From assembly GCA_003176075.1 (NCBI GenBank), contig PSRN01000281.1:1-7739 (forward strand): a stretch of 7,739 nucleotides of DNA, in the 5' to 3' direction. This document shows positions 1-6,361 of this stretch, one piece after another. This stretch comes from Bdellovibrio sp. GTDB taxonomy: Bacteria > Bdellovibrionota > Bdellovibrionia > Bdellovibrionales > Bdellovibrionaceae. How positions within the stretch are numbered: position 1 is the stretch's first letter; every line of letters begins with the position of its first letter. The notes beneath the pieces are model-generated. The model saw nothing but the letters and a program-made list of their open reading frames with translations, searched no databases and was not told the DNA's origin. The translations under genes were made by a program, and so were the position numbers.

Positions 1-560
1 CGGGCCGCGCCCACCGCAATGGAAAGAACGCCTGCTTTGCGGTGGCTGACAAATTGGCGCAAATTTCGAAGCTGACTGACTATCGAAAGGACGTCACCGT
101 GAGTGTCGGCTGGATGAGCGGCGGCCAGAACAAGTACAACATCGTTTGCGGTCACGCGGAGGCCAAAGTCGACACCCGGTTCGCGACCCTTAGAGACGGT
201 CGTCGCCTGCATGAGCAGATGGATAAGATTTTGCGTGCTCCTCATCCGTCGCTGGCGACGACCAACTATGAGATTGAGGACGACTGCCCCGCTTTTTCCA
301 TCTCACCCCTTTCAAAACCATTCGTGGAAAAGTACCGTTCCATCATCAAGAAAATTGAAGGCAAGGATCCGGGCGCCAAGAATTCGGGTGGAGCAGCGGA
401 TACCAATTACCTGAGTCGTGAAGGGCTGGTCGTTTTTGACGGGCTGGGAGCCGCTGGCGGAAAAATTCACACGGCCGACGAGTACCTCACGGTGGCGTCG
501 CTTGAAAGTCGCGCTGAAGCTTTCGCGCAGTTCTTGCAATTCCTCAACGACCGTCCCTAG
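1..560 (+). CDS. M20-family peptidase (glutamate carboxypeptidase-like), 3' part
   Basis: The frame is open from the window edge (first full codon at 3) to TAG at 558-560, so the GTG at 42 is internal and the true start lies upstream. The visible 185 residues begin inside the M20 dimerisation domain, with a G-x-A-H-x-x-G-x-N-A signature near residues 1-10. They continue through the end of the catalytic domain: SGGAADTNYL, then the GLGAAGG-K-I-H-TADEYL block. In M20 enzymes such as carboxypeptidase G2, the His of that last block is a metal ligand. The family consists of two-zinc hydrolases that remove C-terminal residues or deacylate amino-acid conjugates. The N-terminal half, with the remaining zinc ligands and any signal peptide, is outside the window, so substrate and location cannot be judged. 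The gene converges on the minus-strand gene ending at 632. Family assignment is firm; the specific substrate is not. Confidence 0.87.
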   Translation, partial: GRAHRNGKNACFAVADKLAQISKLTDYRKDVTVSVGWMSGGQNKYNIVCGHAEAKVDTRFATLRDGRRLHEQMDKILRAPHPSLATTNYEIEDDCPAFSISPLSKPFVEKYRSIIKKIEGKDPGAKNSGGAADTNYLSREGLVVFDGLGAAGGKIHTADEYLTVASLESRAEAFAQFLQFLNDRP

Positions 561-580
561 TCCTCTGACCACTTAACTGG

Positions 581-602
581 AGCCTGTGGGAACCCACAGG
601 CT
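581..602. terminator. Hairpin between convergent genes, possible bidirectional terminator
   Basis: AGCCTGTGGG (581-590) and CCCACAGGCT (593-602) form a perfect 10-bp inverted repeat around AA. It lies 20 bp after the M20 stop and about 30 bp beyond the stop of the opposing gene, the usual place for a shared terminator. Neither strand has a T-run after the stem, so this is not a textbook intrinsic terminator. It may work with Rho or only protect 3' ends. The right arm also forms the start of the adjacent 14-bp tandem repeat. Confidence 0.5.
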
Positions 603-638
603 GTTATCGACAGGCTGTTATCGGCAGGCTGTTATCGG
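597..638. repeat. Three tandem 14-bp repeats
   Basis: The unit CAGGCTGTTATCGR occurs at 597-610, 611-624 and 625-638, with one A/G difference in the last base of the first copy, followed by a partial CAG. The first copy overlaps the right arm of the hairpin at 581-602. The single AGCCTG of the left arm could therefore pair with CAGGCT of any of the three copies. On the minus strand, the third copy encodes the last Arg codon and the TAA stop of the upstream secreted protein. Confidence 0.85.
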
Positions 639-2893
639 CAGATAGGCACTTTATCCATCAGGTAGATGGGATAGTAACCCAGGGGCGGTTTATTCGAGGC
701 CTGATAGACGGGGAAGGGCTGAATTTCGCCGTTGGGGGTCAGGTAGAGCTGTTGACCTTGGCCAAACGGCGGCCTTCTTCCAAGTCTCAAATAAAAAGCA
801 TATCTCGCCAGGATCACAAATTGGTGACTCGTATTATAAACTCCGACGCCATCACCAGCCTTCACCAGATCATTGAGCCCTGGATTGGGGACGGGTGGAC
901 GTTGTGGACGATAGCAATTTCCGGATTTCAAGGGGGGACCCCCTCGGCTGGCCACGTGACCTTTGCGATGAGGTGGTTGGCCGCCCGTCCGGTGCGAGCC
1001 CGCCCGCGACCCTGTGGGTGCTCCCGCCGGTGGTAAATTCCCTGGCTTCGCCGGTGGCAGCTTTGGTGGAGCTGACCTCTTGCCTGTTGCCGGACTCTCC
1101 TTGCTGCCGGTGTTGGAGCTCCCAGCGTTGGTCGTCTTGCCGGATTTTGCCGCCGACTTGTCTTCAACACCTTTAGGAAGGGTCGTGGATTCCTGAACAA
1201 CAATACCCGACGTGCTCTTCGCCGCGGGCTTGGTTTCAGCGATTTTCGGCGGGGCCGGGGCTTCCTTGGAAGCCACCGCCGGCACGCCGTTCTCAATGAG
1301 ATTCTCGGGGGGTTTGTAGTCCTGGTTTCTGTCTTTTAGCGGCGCGGAAGGGGCCGGAGTGGCCACCAGTTTTAAGACCTGGGACATCAATACCAACGGG
1401 GGTGCAAGCTGACCCACCTCGGCCTTCGCGGCGGGTCTTGCTTTGCTCTGAACTCCACTCCCGGCGGCGCTGGCTTTGTCTAGAATATTCTTCACGGACT
1501 CGTACGATTCCGTATTCGGGGATTCGCTGTTCATTTGCAAAATCGCCAGAGCCGCGGCTTTGGCGGCGGCATAGGGCGTCCCGGCGACTTGACCGTCGCG
1601 GGCGAAATTGATCAGCGAGGTGAACTGAATTTCAGGAGTCCTGAGTTTTGACTTGCTGCTGGAGTCATTGTTGGTGGCTCCGATCGCGAAGACGACATTG
1701 TTGTCGGCGGGTGGCAAAAGCGATTCGCCTTCGCTCGGATTGATCATGGAAATGCCGGTGCCTTCGGCCGTGATTCTAAGTTGGTCGGTTGCCGCCTGAA
1801 AGGTCCCTCCGTTGATCTTCACCTTCACTAAGTAACGGCCTGAACCAACCATCTTTTGAATGGTTTTACTGGGAAGACCAAAAACGCCGGCGGGGACCGG
1901 TAAAACACTATTCGCTGCCCCCCCCGTCTCAACGGTCGATTGGTTAGGGTCGGACGATGCAACGATCTTTGGTTCGGTTTTCACATCCGTCTTTGGATCT
2001 GCCTTTGAAACCGTCGCGCCAGTCTTGACGTTGCCGGATGCGGTGCCGGGTGCGCCGCTGGATGGGCCGCCGATTGGGCCTCCTTCAAGCAAGTAGAGAT
2101 CGAGATGACTGTTGATTTCATCGGAGTTGGAGGCCGCTGCTTCGGTCCAGGTCAAAGTCAGCTCCAAGGGGCACTGTTCATTTTGGTTGGCGTGACATTC
2201 GATGATGATGCCGTCCGCGGGAGCTTCCTTCGACACTTGCCAAGTGACCCATTTTTCTCCTTGAACGGGAGCAATGCGAGTCGAGCGGTCATAATCGCCA
2301 GCGGCATTGATCCAGAGAATTTTTTGCCCCGCCACGCTGTCGACGAGGTCATTGATCAATCCTTTTCCGTCACCCAGGCCACCGGTTGGAAACACAAACG
2401 GGCAAAGGACAAGATCAAAGTGCTGGTTAATCACCTTATCGGCCGCGTTTTTAAATTGGATCATATCTGCCACCCGAAATGTTTCCAATTCATAGTCGGC
2501 TTTAAGACTGCCTTTGGTTTCCGCCTGTTCAAGTGCGTCCGTGAGGACCTTTAAGAAAATCCGTCCAATGTGAGTTTTCGGACTTCGCGAATCTGAAGAT
2601 TGAATTTCCTTGTCCAAGATGCCCGGGCGCTCGAACAGAGCCACCTTCAGGTGGCGGGCCGCGGTTTTCCCTTTCGACGGTGTGAGTCTTTCGAAGTTAA
2701 TGTCCTTCAGCAGCTCGCTCAAATTGGAAATCTTCGGAAGAGCCGGTAGGTTTTGGGCGACATCGGCCGGTCTCTCGTCGTTTGCCAGAACTGCCCAAGG
2801 CGCAAGAGGCATTGTGAGCCCCATCAGGAGCAGCCCGGACGTCAATAGCCTCGTGATCATGGTCGGCAGTGTGCGGAATCTTGTCGAATTCAA
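632..2893 (-). CDS. Secreted subtilisin-fold protein with degenerate active site (probable S8 pseudoprotease)
   Basis: This 753-aa exported protein starts at TTG, chosen because AGAAGGGGA (2898-2906) sits five bases upstream. The in-frame ATG at 2860 has no such site. The signal peptide has its hydrophobic core at about residues 15-37 and likely cleavage near VLA-ND. Subtilase landmarks follow in order. Strand VALFE (84-88) matches VAVID but has Glu88 in place of the catalytic Asp. SPKTHIGRI (104-112) matches HGTHVAGI with Pro at the catalytic His position. AAGD (197-200) replaces AAGN, the oxyanion region. A beta-rich insertion of about 210-380 contains an HLDLYLLE strand. PADNNVVFAIGA (395-406) follows, then GTPYAAAKAAALAIL (438-452), which matches GTSxAAPxxAG with Pro440 in place of the nucleophile Ser. 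Residues ~470-680 are a Pro/Ala/Lys/Ser-rich linker, ending in an aromatic ~70-residue tail. The alignment is by eye. A structural or binding role outside the cytoplasm is inferred; proteolysis seems unlikely. Confidence 0.72.
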   Translation of the reverse strand: MNSTRFRTLPTMITRLLTSGLLLMGLTMPLAPWAVLANDERPADVAQNLPALPKISNLSELLKDINFERLTPSKGKTAARHLKVALFERPGILDKEIQSSDSRSPKTHIGRIFLKVLTDALEQAETKGSLKADYELETFRVADMIQFKNAADKVINQHFDLVLCPFVFPTGGLGDGKGLINDLVDSVAGQKILWINAAGDYDRSTRIAPVQGEKWVTWQVSKEAPADGIIIECHANQNEQCPLELTLTWTEAAASNSDEINSHLDLYLLEGGPIGGPSSGAPGTASGNVKTGATVSKADPKTDVKTEPKIVASSDPNQSTVETGGAANSVLPVPAGVFGLPSKTIQKMVGSGRYLVKVKINGGTFQAATDQLRITAEGTGISMINPSEGESLLPPADNNVVFAIGATNNDSSSKSKLRTPEIQFTSLINFARDGQVAGTPYAAAKAAALAILQMNSESPNTESYESVKNILDKASAAGSGVQSKARPAAKAEVGQLAPPLVLMSQVLKLVATPAPSAPLKDRNQDYKPPENLIENGVPAVASKEAPAPPKIAETKPAAKSTSGIVVQESTTLPKGVEDKSAAKSGKTTNAGSSNTGSKESPATGKRSAPPKLPPAKPGNLPPAGAPTGSRAGSHRTGGQPPHRKGHVASRGGPPLKSGNCYRPQRPPVPNPGLNDLVKAGDGVGVYNTSHQFVILARYAFYLRLGRRPPFGQGQQLYLTPNGEIQPFPVYQASNKPPLGYYPIYLMDKVPICR

Positions 2894-2897
2894 ATTG

Positions 2898-2906
2898 TCC
2901 CCTTCT
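2898..2906 (-). promoter_or_regulatory. Shine-Dalgarno site that fixes the TTG start at 2893
   Basis: On the minus strand AGAAGGGGA ends five bases before TTG. The next in-frame start (ATG at 2860) is preceded by sequence without purine-rich complementarity to 16S rRNA. The TTG start adds 11 residues, including two Arg, to the signal peptide. Confidence 0.65.
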
Positions 2907-2913
2907 ATTGCTG

Positions 2914-2919
2914 TGTATA
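2914..2919 (-). promoter_or_regulatory. Possible -10 element for the pseudosubtilase gene
   Basis: TATACA on the minus strand lies 20 bp upstream of the TTG start. No good -35 hexamer is found at 16-18 bp; TTAGAC at only 14 bp is the nearest resemblance. The call is tentative. Confidence 0.25.
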
Positions 2920-2942
2920 GCGTAGTGCGTCATGTCTAATAG

Positions 2943-2995
2943 AAAAGTACGAAATTTGGAAGTACTTTTGAATTCTTTACATTTCGCAAAAGTAT
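2943..2995. promoter_or_regulatory. Operator-like array of three AAAAGTAC half-sites in a divergent promoter region
   Basis: AAAAGTAC (2943-2950), its exact inverse GTACTTTT (2962-2969) and AAAAGTAT (2988-2995) alternate in orientation. They form an 8-bp inverted repeat with an 11-nt spacer and a second one (TACTTTTG/CAAAAGTA) with a 16-nt spacer. The array lies between two divergent genes. It overlaps candidate plus-strand promoter hexamers (TTGAAT at 2968-2973, TATGCC at 2993-2998). A dimeric regulator controlling the reductase, and perhaps both genes, is a reasonable inference. No regulator gene is adjacent in this window. Confidence 0.55.
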
Positions 2996-3028
2996 GCCAA
3001 GCTAGTTCCCTAACTGTAGGGAGGCCCC

Positions 3029-3880
3029 ATGTTTGTCATCGCTGGTGTTACAGGTCACGTCGGTTCGGTTGCCGCGAACTTGTTGATTGCTCAAAAGCAA
3101 AAGATCAGGGTTATCGTCCGCAACGAAAAGAAAGGTCTTTCGTGGTCAAAGTCAGGCGCTGAAGTTGCCATCGGCGATCTCAACGATGAAGCCTTTTTGA
3201 CAAGAGCATTTAAAGGAGCCAAGGGAGCTTTCGTTCTTATCCCTCCAGATTTCACCGCGACCGATATCCTGGCCTAACAAAAAAAGACCGGTGCGGCCAT
3301 TGCGTCAGCGGTCAAAGCGGCGCAGGTGCCCCATGTTGTTGTACTGTCCTCGATGGGAGCCGACCTGCCGGACGGAACGGGACCCATTCAAGGCCTCCAT
3401 CACTTTGAAAAGGCGCTCGCGGCCACGGGCACAAAAGTCAGCGCCATTCGAGCCGGTTTTTTCATGGAGAACATCAGTTCGGGTATCGCCGCGGCCAAGA
3501 ACTCCGGCGTATATCCCAATATGATGCCGTCAAGGACCATGCCGATGCCGATGATTGCCACTAAGGATATTGGCAAGCTGGTGGCGGAATTGCTGGTGGC
3601 TGGCCCGAAATCTGAAAACGTTGACTTGCACGGTCCAAGTTATACCGTTGAACAAGTCGCGCAAAAAGTCGGCAAGGCCTTGCAAAAGAATATCCAGATC
3701 GTCGACATACCCGCAAGCGGTTGGTTCGAAGCACTGACCAAGGCCGGCCTTTCAAAAGCTTGGGCCAACGCCTATATCGAGATGTACAACGCCCTCTTGA
3801 GTGGCCGCATCTCGCCCAAAGGTCATCGTGCCGTGAGTGGAAAAACCGAGCTTGACGAGGTGATTAAGCAATTGGTCTGA
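3029..3880 (+). pseudogene. NmrA-type NAD(P)-binding oxidoreductase interrupted by an in-frame TAA
   Basis: The frame runs from ATG 3029, with strong Shine-Dalgarno AGGGAGG four bases upstream, to TGA 3878-3880. That is 283 codons, the usual size of NmrA/quinone-oxidoreductase-2-like proteins. Codon 83 is TAA (3275-3277). The N-terminal part has the Rossmann motif GVTGHVG (residues 6-12), the VIVRN strand whose Arg31 would contact NADP, and GDLND (49-53). After the stop the same frame continues with the expected segments: VPHVVVLSSMGA, GPIQGLHHFEKAL, IRAGFFMEN and a substrate-side C-terminal lobe. No frameshift is involved, so one substitution (for example TAC or CAA to TAA) explains the break. 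The relatives reduce quinones or act as redox-sensing regulators in the cytoplasm. Restart at GTG 3326 would give a product lacking the nucleotide-binding fold. A recent pseudogene is most likely; readthrough or a sequencing error cannot be excluded. Confidence 0.82.
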
Positions 3881-3882
3881 GA

Positions 3883-3919
3883 AGGTTCCAGGTACTTTTT
3901 CGGGTCACAAAGCATCATT
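3883..3919 (+). repeat. Dispersed repeat, copy 1, just after the reductase stop codon
   Basis: AGGTTCCAGGTACTTTTT, then CGGGTCAC and a GC-TCAT-rich end, matches the segment at 5183-5219 with a few substitutions and a one-base gap. Both copies have the same orientation and lie directly downstream of a stop codon. The sequences beyond them differ. It may be a mobile or REP-like intergenic element, or a recurring 3'-end signal (CG-rich part next to a T5 run). Confidence 0.6.
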
Positions 3920-4254
3920 CGGAGCCAACGTTTGGATTTCAAATCCGAACTTAGGGCCGATGAATACGCTCAAAATTTAATTCGCTCTTAGTTCTGGCAA
4001 GCCGCCTTCAATCTTGCGTCGCAAATTGGAGTGCCTGAGTTCATGAAAAGAATTGTCTGGTCAGTCGCGCCGGGCTTTTGTTAATAAATTCTTTGAGACG
4101 TTTGGTGTAATCCAAAGTTCCTAGGACTTATTCCCAGTTCCTGAGGAAACTCCGTCCCGCGATTGTGTTCAGTTAAATTCGCATTTACTCTTAACCTGAA
4201 TCCGAGATTAACATGGGTACAACTTATCATGAGAACAGTGCTGCGATGGATTGC

Positions 4255-4260
4255 GGGAGG
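4255..4260 (+). promoter_or_regulatory. Shine-Dalgarno site that fixes the GTG start at 4266
   Basis: GGGAGG ends five bases before GTG 4266. The upstream TTG at 4251 overlaps this site, and the ATG at 4275 is 14 bases away, so GTG 4266 is the best start of the lipoprotein gene. Confidence 0.7.
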
Positions 4261-4265
4261 TTCAA

Positions 4266-5183
4266 GTGCGTCACATGGTCCTTTGTTTGGTTTTAGGAAG
4301 CTCTCTACTGGCGTGTAAGAAAGCGACTACAACGTCCACGACATCTTCGAGTGGTGGCGACACGGTCACCGAAGATAGTTCGGCCTCCGGCATCGCGGTG
4401 TCGGCGATCGGCGGAACGATTCTTTCGCTGACCAATGGTTCCTCGCCAACGCTGGGCTATCAGGAGACGGCCAGCAATGCCTGCCCGACTTTCATGTCGA
4501 ACGCCGGCTCAGGATGTACTAACACTTCGACGAGTCTTGTCTCATTGACCTATTCAAACTGCAGCTTCGGCAGCTCGACGGCCACTTGGTCGGGTGCTGA
4601 TCTGATCAGCCTTACCAACGGCACGATCAGCTGCGGAACCGCACCCACCATTCCACCCAATGGAATTCTGGGACACGGATTCACGGGAAATCGGACCGCC
4701 TCCAGTGGCACGGTCATTGCGGCGTCGATCGACGGTACCAACTACACCGGGAGCACGGCCGCCAACCAGTGGGAGCAGGTCCGGTATACACTTGGGACGC
4801 TCTCCACAGTTATTGTTGCAGGTGTCCGTTTCAAGTCGAACAGTCCATCCATCGATTATACGATGGACCAGTTTCAAAGTACCGGACTGACGCTTGGGAC
4901 AACGGCGACCAGCAAGATCGTATCAGGTAATCTCACCGTTTACGATAACATCAACGGAGTAACGGGTACCTCGACTCTATCGTCCGTGACCTACACCGCA
5001 AGTTGCTGTCAGCCGACCGGTGGCACAATCTCCACGTCATTTGTCGCCGGAACAAATGGAAGTGTTGGAAGCTCATACAACGGCAATACTGAAACCATGG
5101 TGTTTACTGGCACCTGCGGGCAAGGACAATACACCGGAGTCAACGGCACCACCCAAACAGTAAGCTTGGTCCATTGTCTGTGA
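4266..5183 (+). CDS. Ser/Thr/Gly-rich lipoprotein of unknown function
   Basis: This is a 305-aa protein. A short hydrophobic signal (MRHMVLCLVLGSS) ends in lipobox LLAC, followed by KK and a low-complexity Thr/Ser/Gly linker, typical of a lipid-anchored envelope protein held away from the membrane. The rest is Ser/Thr/Gly/Asn-rich with alternating polar and hydrophobic residues, suggesting an all-beta fold. It has eight further cysteines, including a CC pair near residue 247 and one in the final HCL, enough for four disulfides. No enzyme motif is visible. It is flanked by gene-free DNA on both sides and has no co-directional neighbour within 500 bp downstream, so it is probably monocistronic. 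The dispersed repeat copy 2 begins within its stop codon. Surface or periplasmic location is inferred from the lipobox; function is unknown. Confidence 0.8.
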   Translation: MRHMVLCLVLGSSLLACKKATTTSTTSSSGGDTVTEDSSASGIAVSAIGGTILSLTNGSSPTLGYQETASNACPTFMSNAGSGCTNTSTSLVSLTYSNCSFGSSTATWSGADLISLTNGTISCGTAPTIPPNGILGHGFTGNRTASSGTVIAASIDGTNYTGSTAANQWEQVRYTLGTLSTVIVAGVRFKSNSPSIDYTMDQFQSTGLTLGTTATSKIVSGNLTVYDNINGVTGTSTLSSVTYTASCCQPTGGTISTSFVAGTNGSVGSSYNGNTETMVFTGTCGQGQYTGVNGTTQTVSLVHCL

Positions 5184-5219
5184 GGTTCCACGTACTTTTT
5201 GCGGGTCACGAGGCGTCAT
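5183..5219 (+). repeat. Dispersed repeat, copy 2, overlapping the lipoprotein stop codon
   Basis: AGGTTCCACGTACTTTTT, then GCGGGTCAC and GGCGTCATC, is the second copy of the element at 3883-3919. Its first A is the last base of the TGA stop (5181-5183). Orientation relative to the upstream gene is the same as for copy 1. Confidence 0.6.
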
Positions 5220-5692
5220 CATTGAACAACAAGATCATGGTCGCAATATACGCCAGATTGAGACGACTCAATACTCTTTGAGGTGCCACAGAACCTCTTT
5301 CAGTAACCTATTCGTTTTGTGTTGTTCTTCCTGAAATCGCTTGTCGGGTGGTGATTCACCAAATGATATGAAGTCCTGCAAGTGCAATCGAATGACCACT
5401 GAGGAAACCCCTTGGCTTTCCTGTCAAAATTTCAGGAGCTTCAAGTTCTTTTGTGGAGGAATGGGTCAAAAAGAGTCGCGACTCAAAGGTCGGTTGCCAG
5501 TTGCTTGAGAGATAAGACTTTCCGCACAAAATTGGACACCCTATTGACCAGCTGTAGTCCTTATGAGACAGCCGTCCGCAGATTTGTTGGGAGCCTGACG
5601 ACGGCCTTACCAGGTCAGTGTGAGGGCCTGACAAGGCCTGACAAGGCCTGACAAAAAGTTGCCTGACGAAAATCTCTTCTGAGGAGGAACTC
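5184..5692. other. Gene-free stretch before the small exported peptide gene
   Basis: After the dispersed repeat there is a perfect small hairpin TGGTGATTCACCA (5349-5361), and near the end the GCCTGAC repeat cluster (5593-5667). A 79-codon frame from TTG 5412, with GAGGA six bases upstream, ends inside the repeat cluster. It is Arg-rich, resembles no known family and is not accepted as a gene here. TTGACC at about 5545-5550 resembles a -35 element but has no matching -10 at proper spacing. Confidence 0.5.
5593..5667 (+). repeat. GCCTGAC repeat cluster with three tandem 10-bp copies
   Basis: GCCTGAC occurs five times, at 5593, 5626, 5636, 5646 and 5661. The central three belong to perfect tandem copies of GGCCTGACAA (5625-5634, 5635-5644, 5645-5654). 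One-turn 10-bp phasing would place a bound protein on one DNA face. In RNA, AGGCC-TGACAA-GGCCT could form short alternative stems. The cluster ends about 25 bp before the start codon at 5693, so it lies in the promoter or the leader of that gene. Confidence 0.75.
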
Positions 5693-5872
5693 GTGAAACT
5701 TGTCCCTCGCCTTGTTTTGATTGTCCCGCTCATTTTTTCATTCGCCGCACCCTACACCCATGCGATTGGCGACGGTGAGGCGAGACGTGATTCACCCGCC
5801 GGTGCGCCACCTGCCGGGTCAACCGATTGTCCGATTGTCCGAGCTGATTCCCGAGGTCCTACCGGGGGATGA
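5693..5872 (+). CDS. Small exported peptide, 59 aa
   Basis: GTG 5693 is preceded by GAGGAGG (5681-5687) at five bases, one of the best ribosome sites in the window. The frame ends at TGA 5870-5872. The product starts with a clear signal peptide: MKLVPR, a hydrophobic core LVLIVPLIFSFAA and a likely cut after YTHA (residue 24). A mature part of about 35 residues is left, Gly/Ala/Pro-rich and charged, with a single cysteine. No family is recognised. The next exported protein starts 69 bp downstream on the same strand, so the two may share a transcript. The upstream GCCTGAC cluster may control it. Because the mature part is very short and of low complexity, a C-terminally truncated remnant of a longer secreted protein is possible. 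Confidence 0.6.
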   Translation: MKLVPRLVLIVPLIFSFAAPYTHAIGDGEARRDSPAGAPPAGSTDCPIVRADSRGPTGG

Positions 5873-5941
5873 CCGGAGACTGAGTTTTTGCTACTTGAGC
5901 CTTCCCACGCGAACGGGTCAATCACTGATGAAAGGAATTGT

Positions 5942-6361
5942 ATGACGAAACTAATGGCAATTATTTTTGCAATCAGAAGCTTTGGAACAGCTTACGGGTC
6001 GCAAGTGACAGTCGCACCTAACAGCGGACTGGATCAATTGGTAGCAAATCCAAAGGTTTTCAAGGACATGTCTTCCGACGAATTCGCGTCGGCCGATTGG
6101 GCGAAGAACTGCTTTGATGCGGTTGTTGTTTGCAAGGGCGAAAAAACCAACGCGTCGACCGGGATAACTGATAAATTTGTAGTGCTCGCGGTTCCTACGC
6201 GATCAAGTGAAATTCCCACCGCTCTTAAAGATCGGTTGGATAAGCTTGAGCAACATTGGGCACAATATGGTCACAATGATTCATATTCTGCAGTAATAAA
6301 AAAATGCCGATGTGGTGACCCCGGAGACTACGACGCGAGCAACAACCTTTTCTTGCAGTAA
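5942..6361 (+). CDS. Exported protein of unknown function, 139 aa, four cysteines
   Basis: ATG 5942 is chosen over the in-frame TTG 5888 because AAAGGA (5931-5936) lies just upstream and the N-terminus then becomes a signal peptide. That signal reads MTKLMAIIFA..GTAYGS, with a likely cut near residue 19 or 20, although Arg12 interrupts its hydrophobic core. The mature part has two cysteine pairs, Cys57/Cys64 (NCFDAVVVC) and Cys122/Cys124 (KCRCGD). Between them is a helical charged stretch (about 88-120), which suggests a disulfide-held periplasmic or secreted protein. No catalytic motif or known domain is recognised. It follows the 59-aa peptide gene by 69 bp and converges on the antitoxin gene at 6524. 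Confidence 0.75.
   Translation: MTKLMAIIFAIRSFGTAYGSQVTVAPNSGLDQLVANPKVFKDMSSDEFASADWAKNCFDAVVVCKGEKTNASTGITDKFVVLAVPTRSSEIPTALKDRLDKLEQHWAQYGHNDSYSAVIKKCRCGDPGDYDASNNLFLQ

Larger units (their letters stand above)
3881..4265. other. Non-coding stretch between the broken reductase and the lipoprotein gene
   Basis: No convincing gene is present. It holds a copy of the dispersed repeat (3883-3919) and a short palindrome GGATTTCAAATCC (3934-3946). A pair of AGTTCCT-centred inverted segments lies at about 4119-4156. A plus-strand frame from about 3921 to 4083 would read as protein apart from one TAG, but resembles nothing recognisable. The lipoprotein promoter must lie in the last ~150 bp. TTGTGT (4163-4168) with TACTCT 17 bp later is the best, weak, candidate. 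Confidence 0.5.

Noticed and set aside
928..1296. 122-codon Arg-rich minus-strand frame inside the pseudosubtilase gene
   Set aside because: It is a GC-rich shadow of the Pro/Ala/Lys linker region. The composition is Arg/Pro only and no ribosome site precedes it.
2105..2554. 149-codon plus-strand frame
   Set aside because: It lies antisense within the conserved core of the 753-aa gene and shows no domain or start signal.
3277..3290. A-AAA-AAG slippery heptamer as a programmed frameshift site
   Set aside because: It lies after the in-frame TAA, and the downstream coding frame is unchanged, so slippage there could not restore the reductase.
3326..3880. Independent 184-aa gene starting at GTG 3326
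   Set aside because: It is the same frame as the reductase, starts in the middle of a core strand (VPHVVVLSS) and lacks a ribosome site, so it is treated as the rear part of the interrupted gene.
3921..4083. Possible decayed gene reading through one TAG
   Set aside because: No family resemblance and no start signal. The length is within what chance allows.
4229..4318. 29-codon frame overlapping the lipoprotein start
   Set aside because: It has no ribosome site and is out of frame with the well supported lipoprotein signal peptide.
5412..5651. 79-codon plus-strand frame from TTG with GAGGA upstream
   Set aside because: There is no recognisable homology and it ends inside the GCCTGAC repeats. 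The start signal alone is not enough to call a gene; Ribo-seq could reopen it.
5356..5733. 125-codon minus-strand frame
   Set aside because: It overlaps the start of the exported peptide gene and the repeat cluster, has no recognisable domain and Ser-rich random composition.
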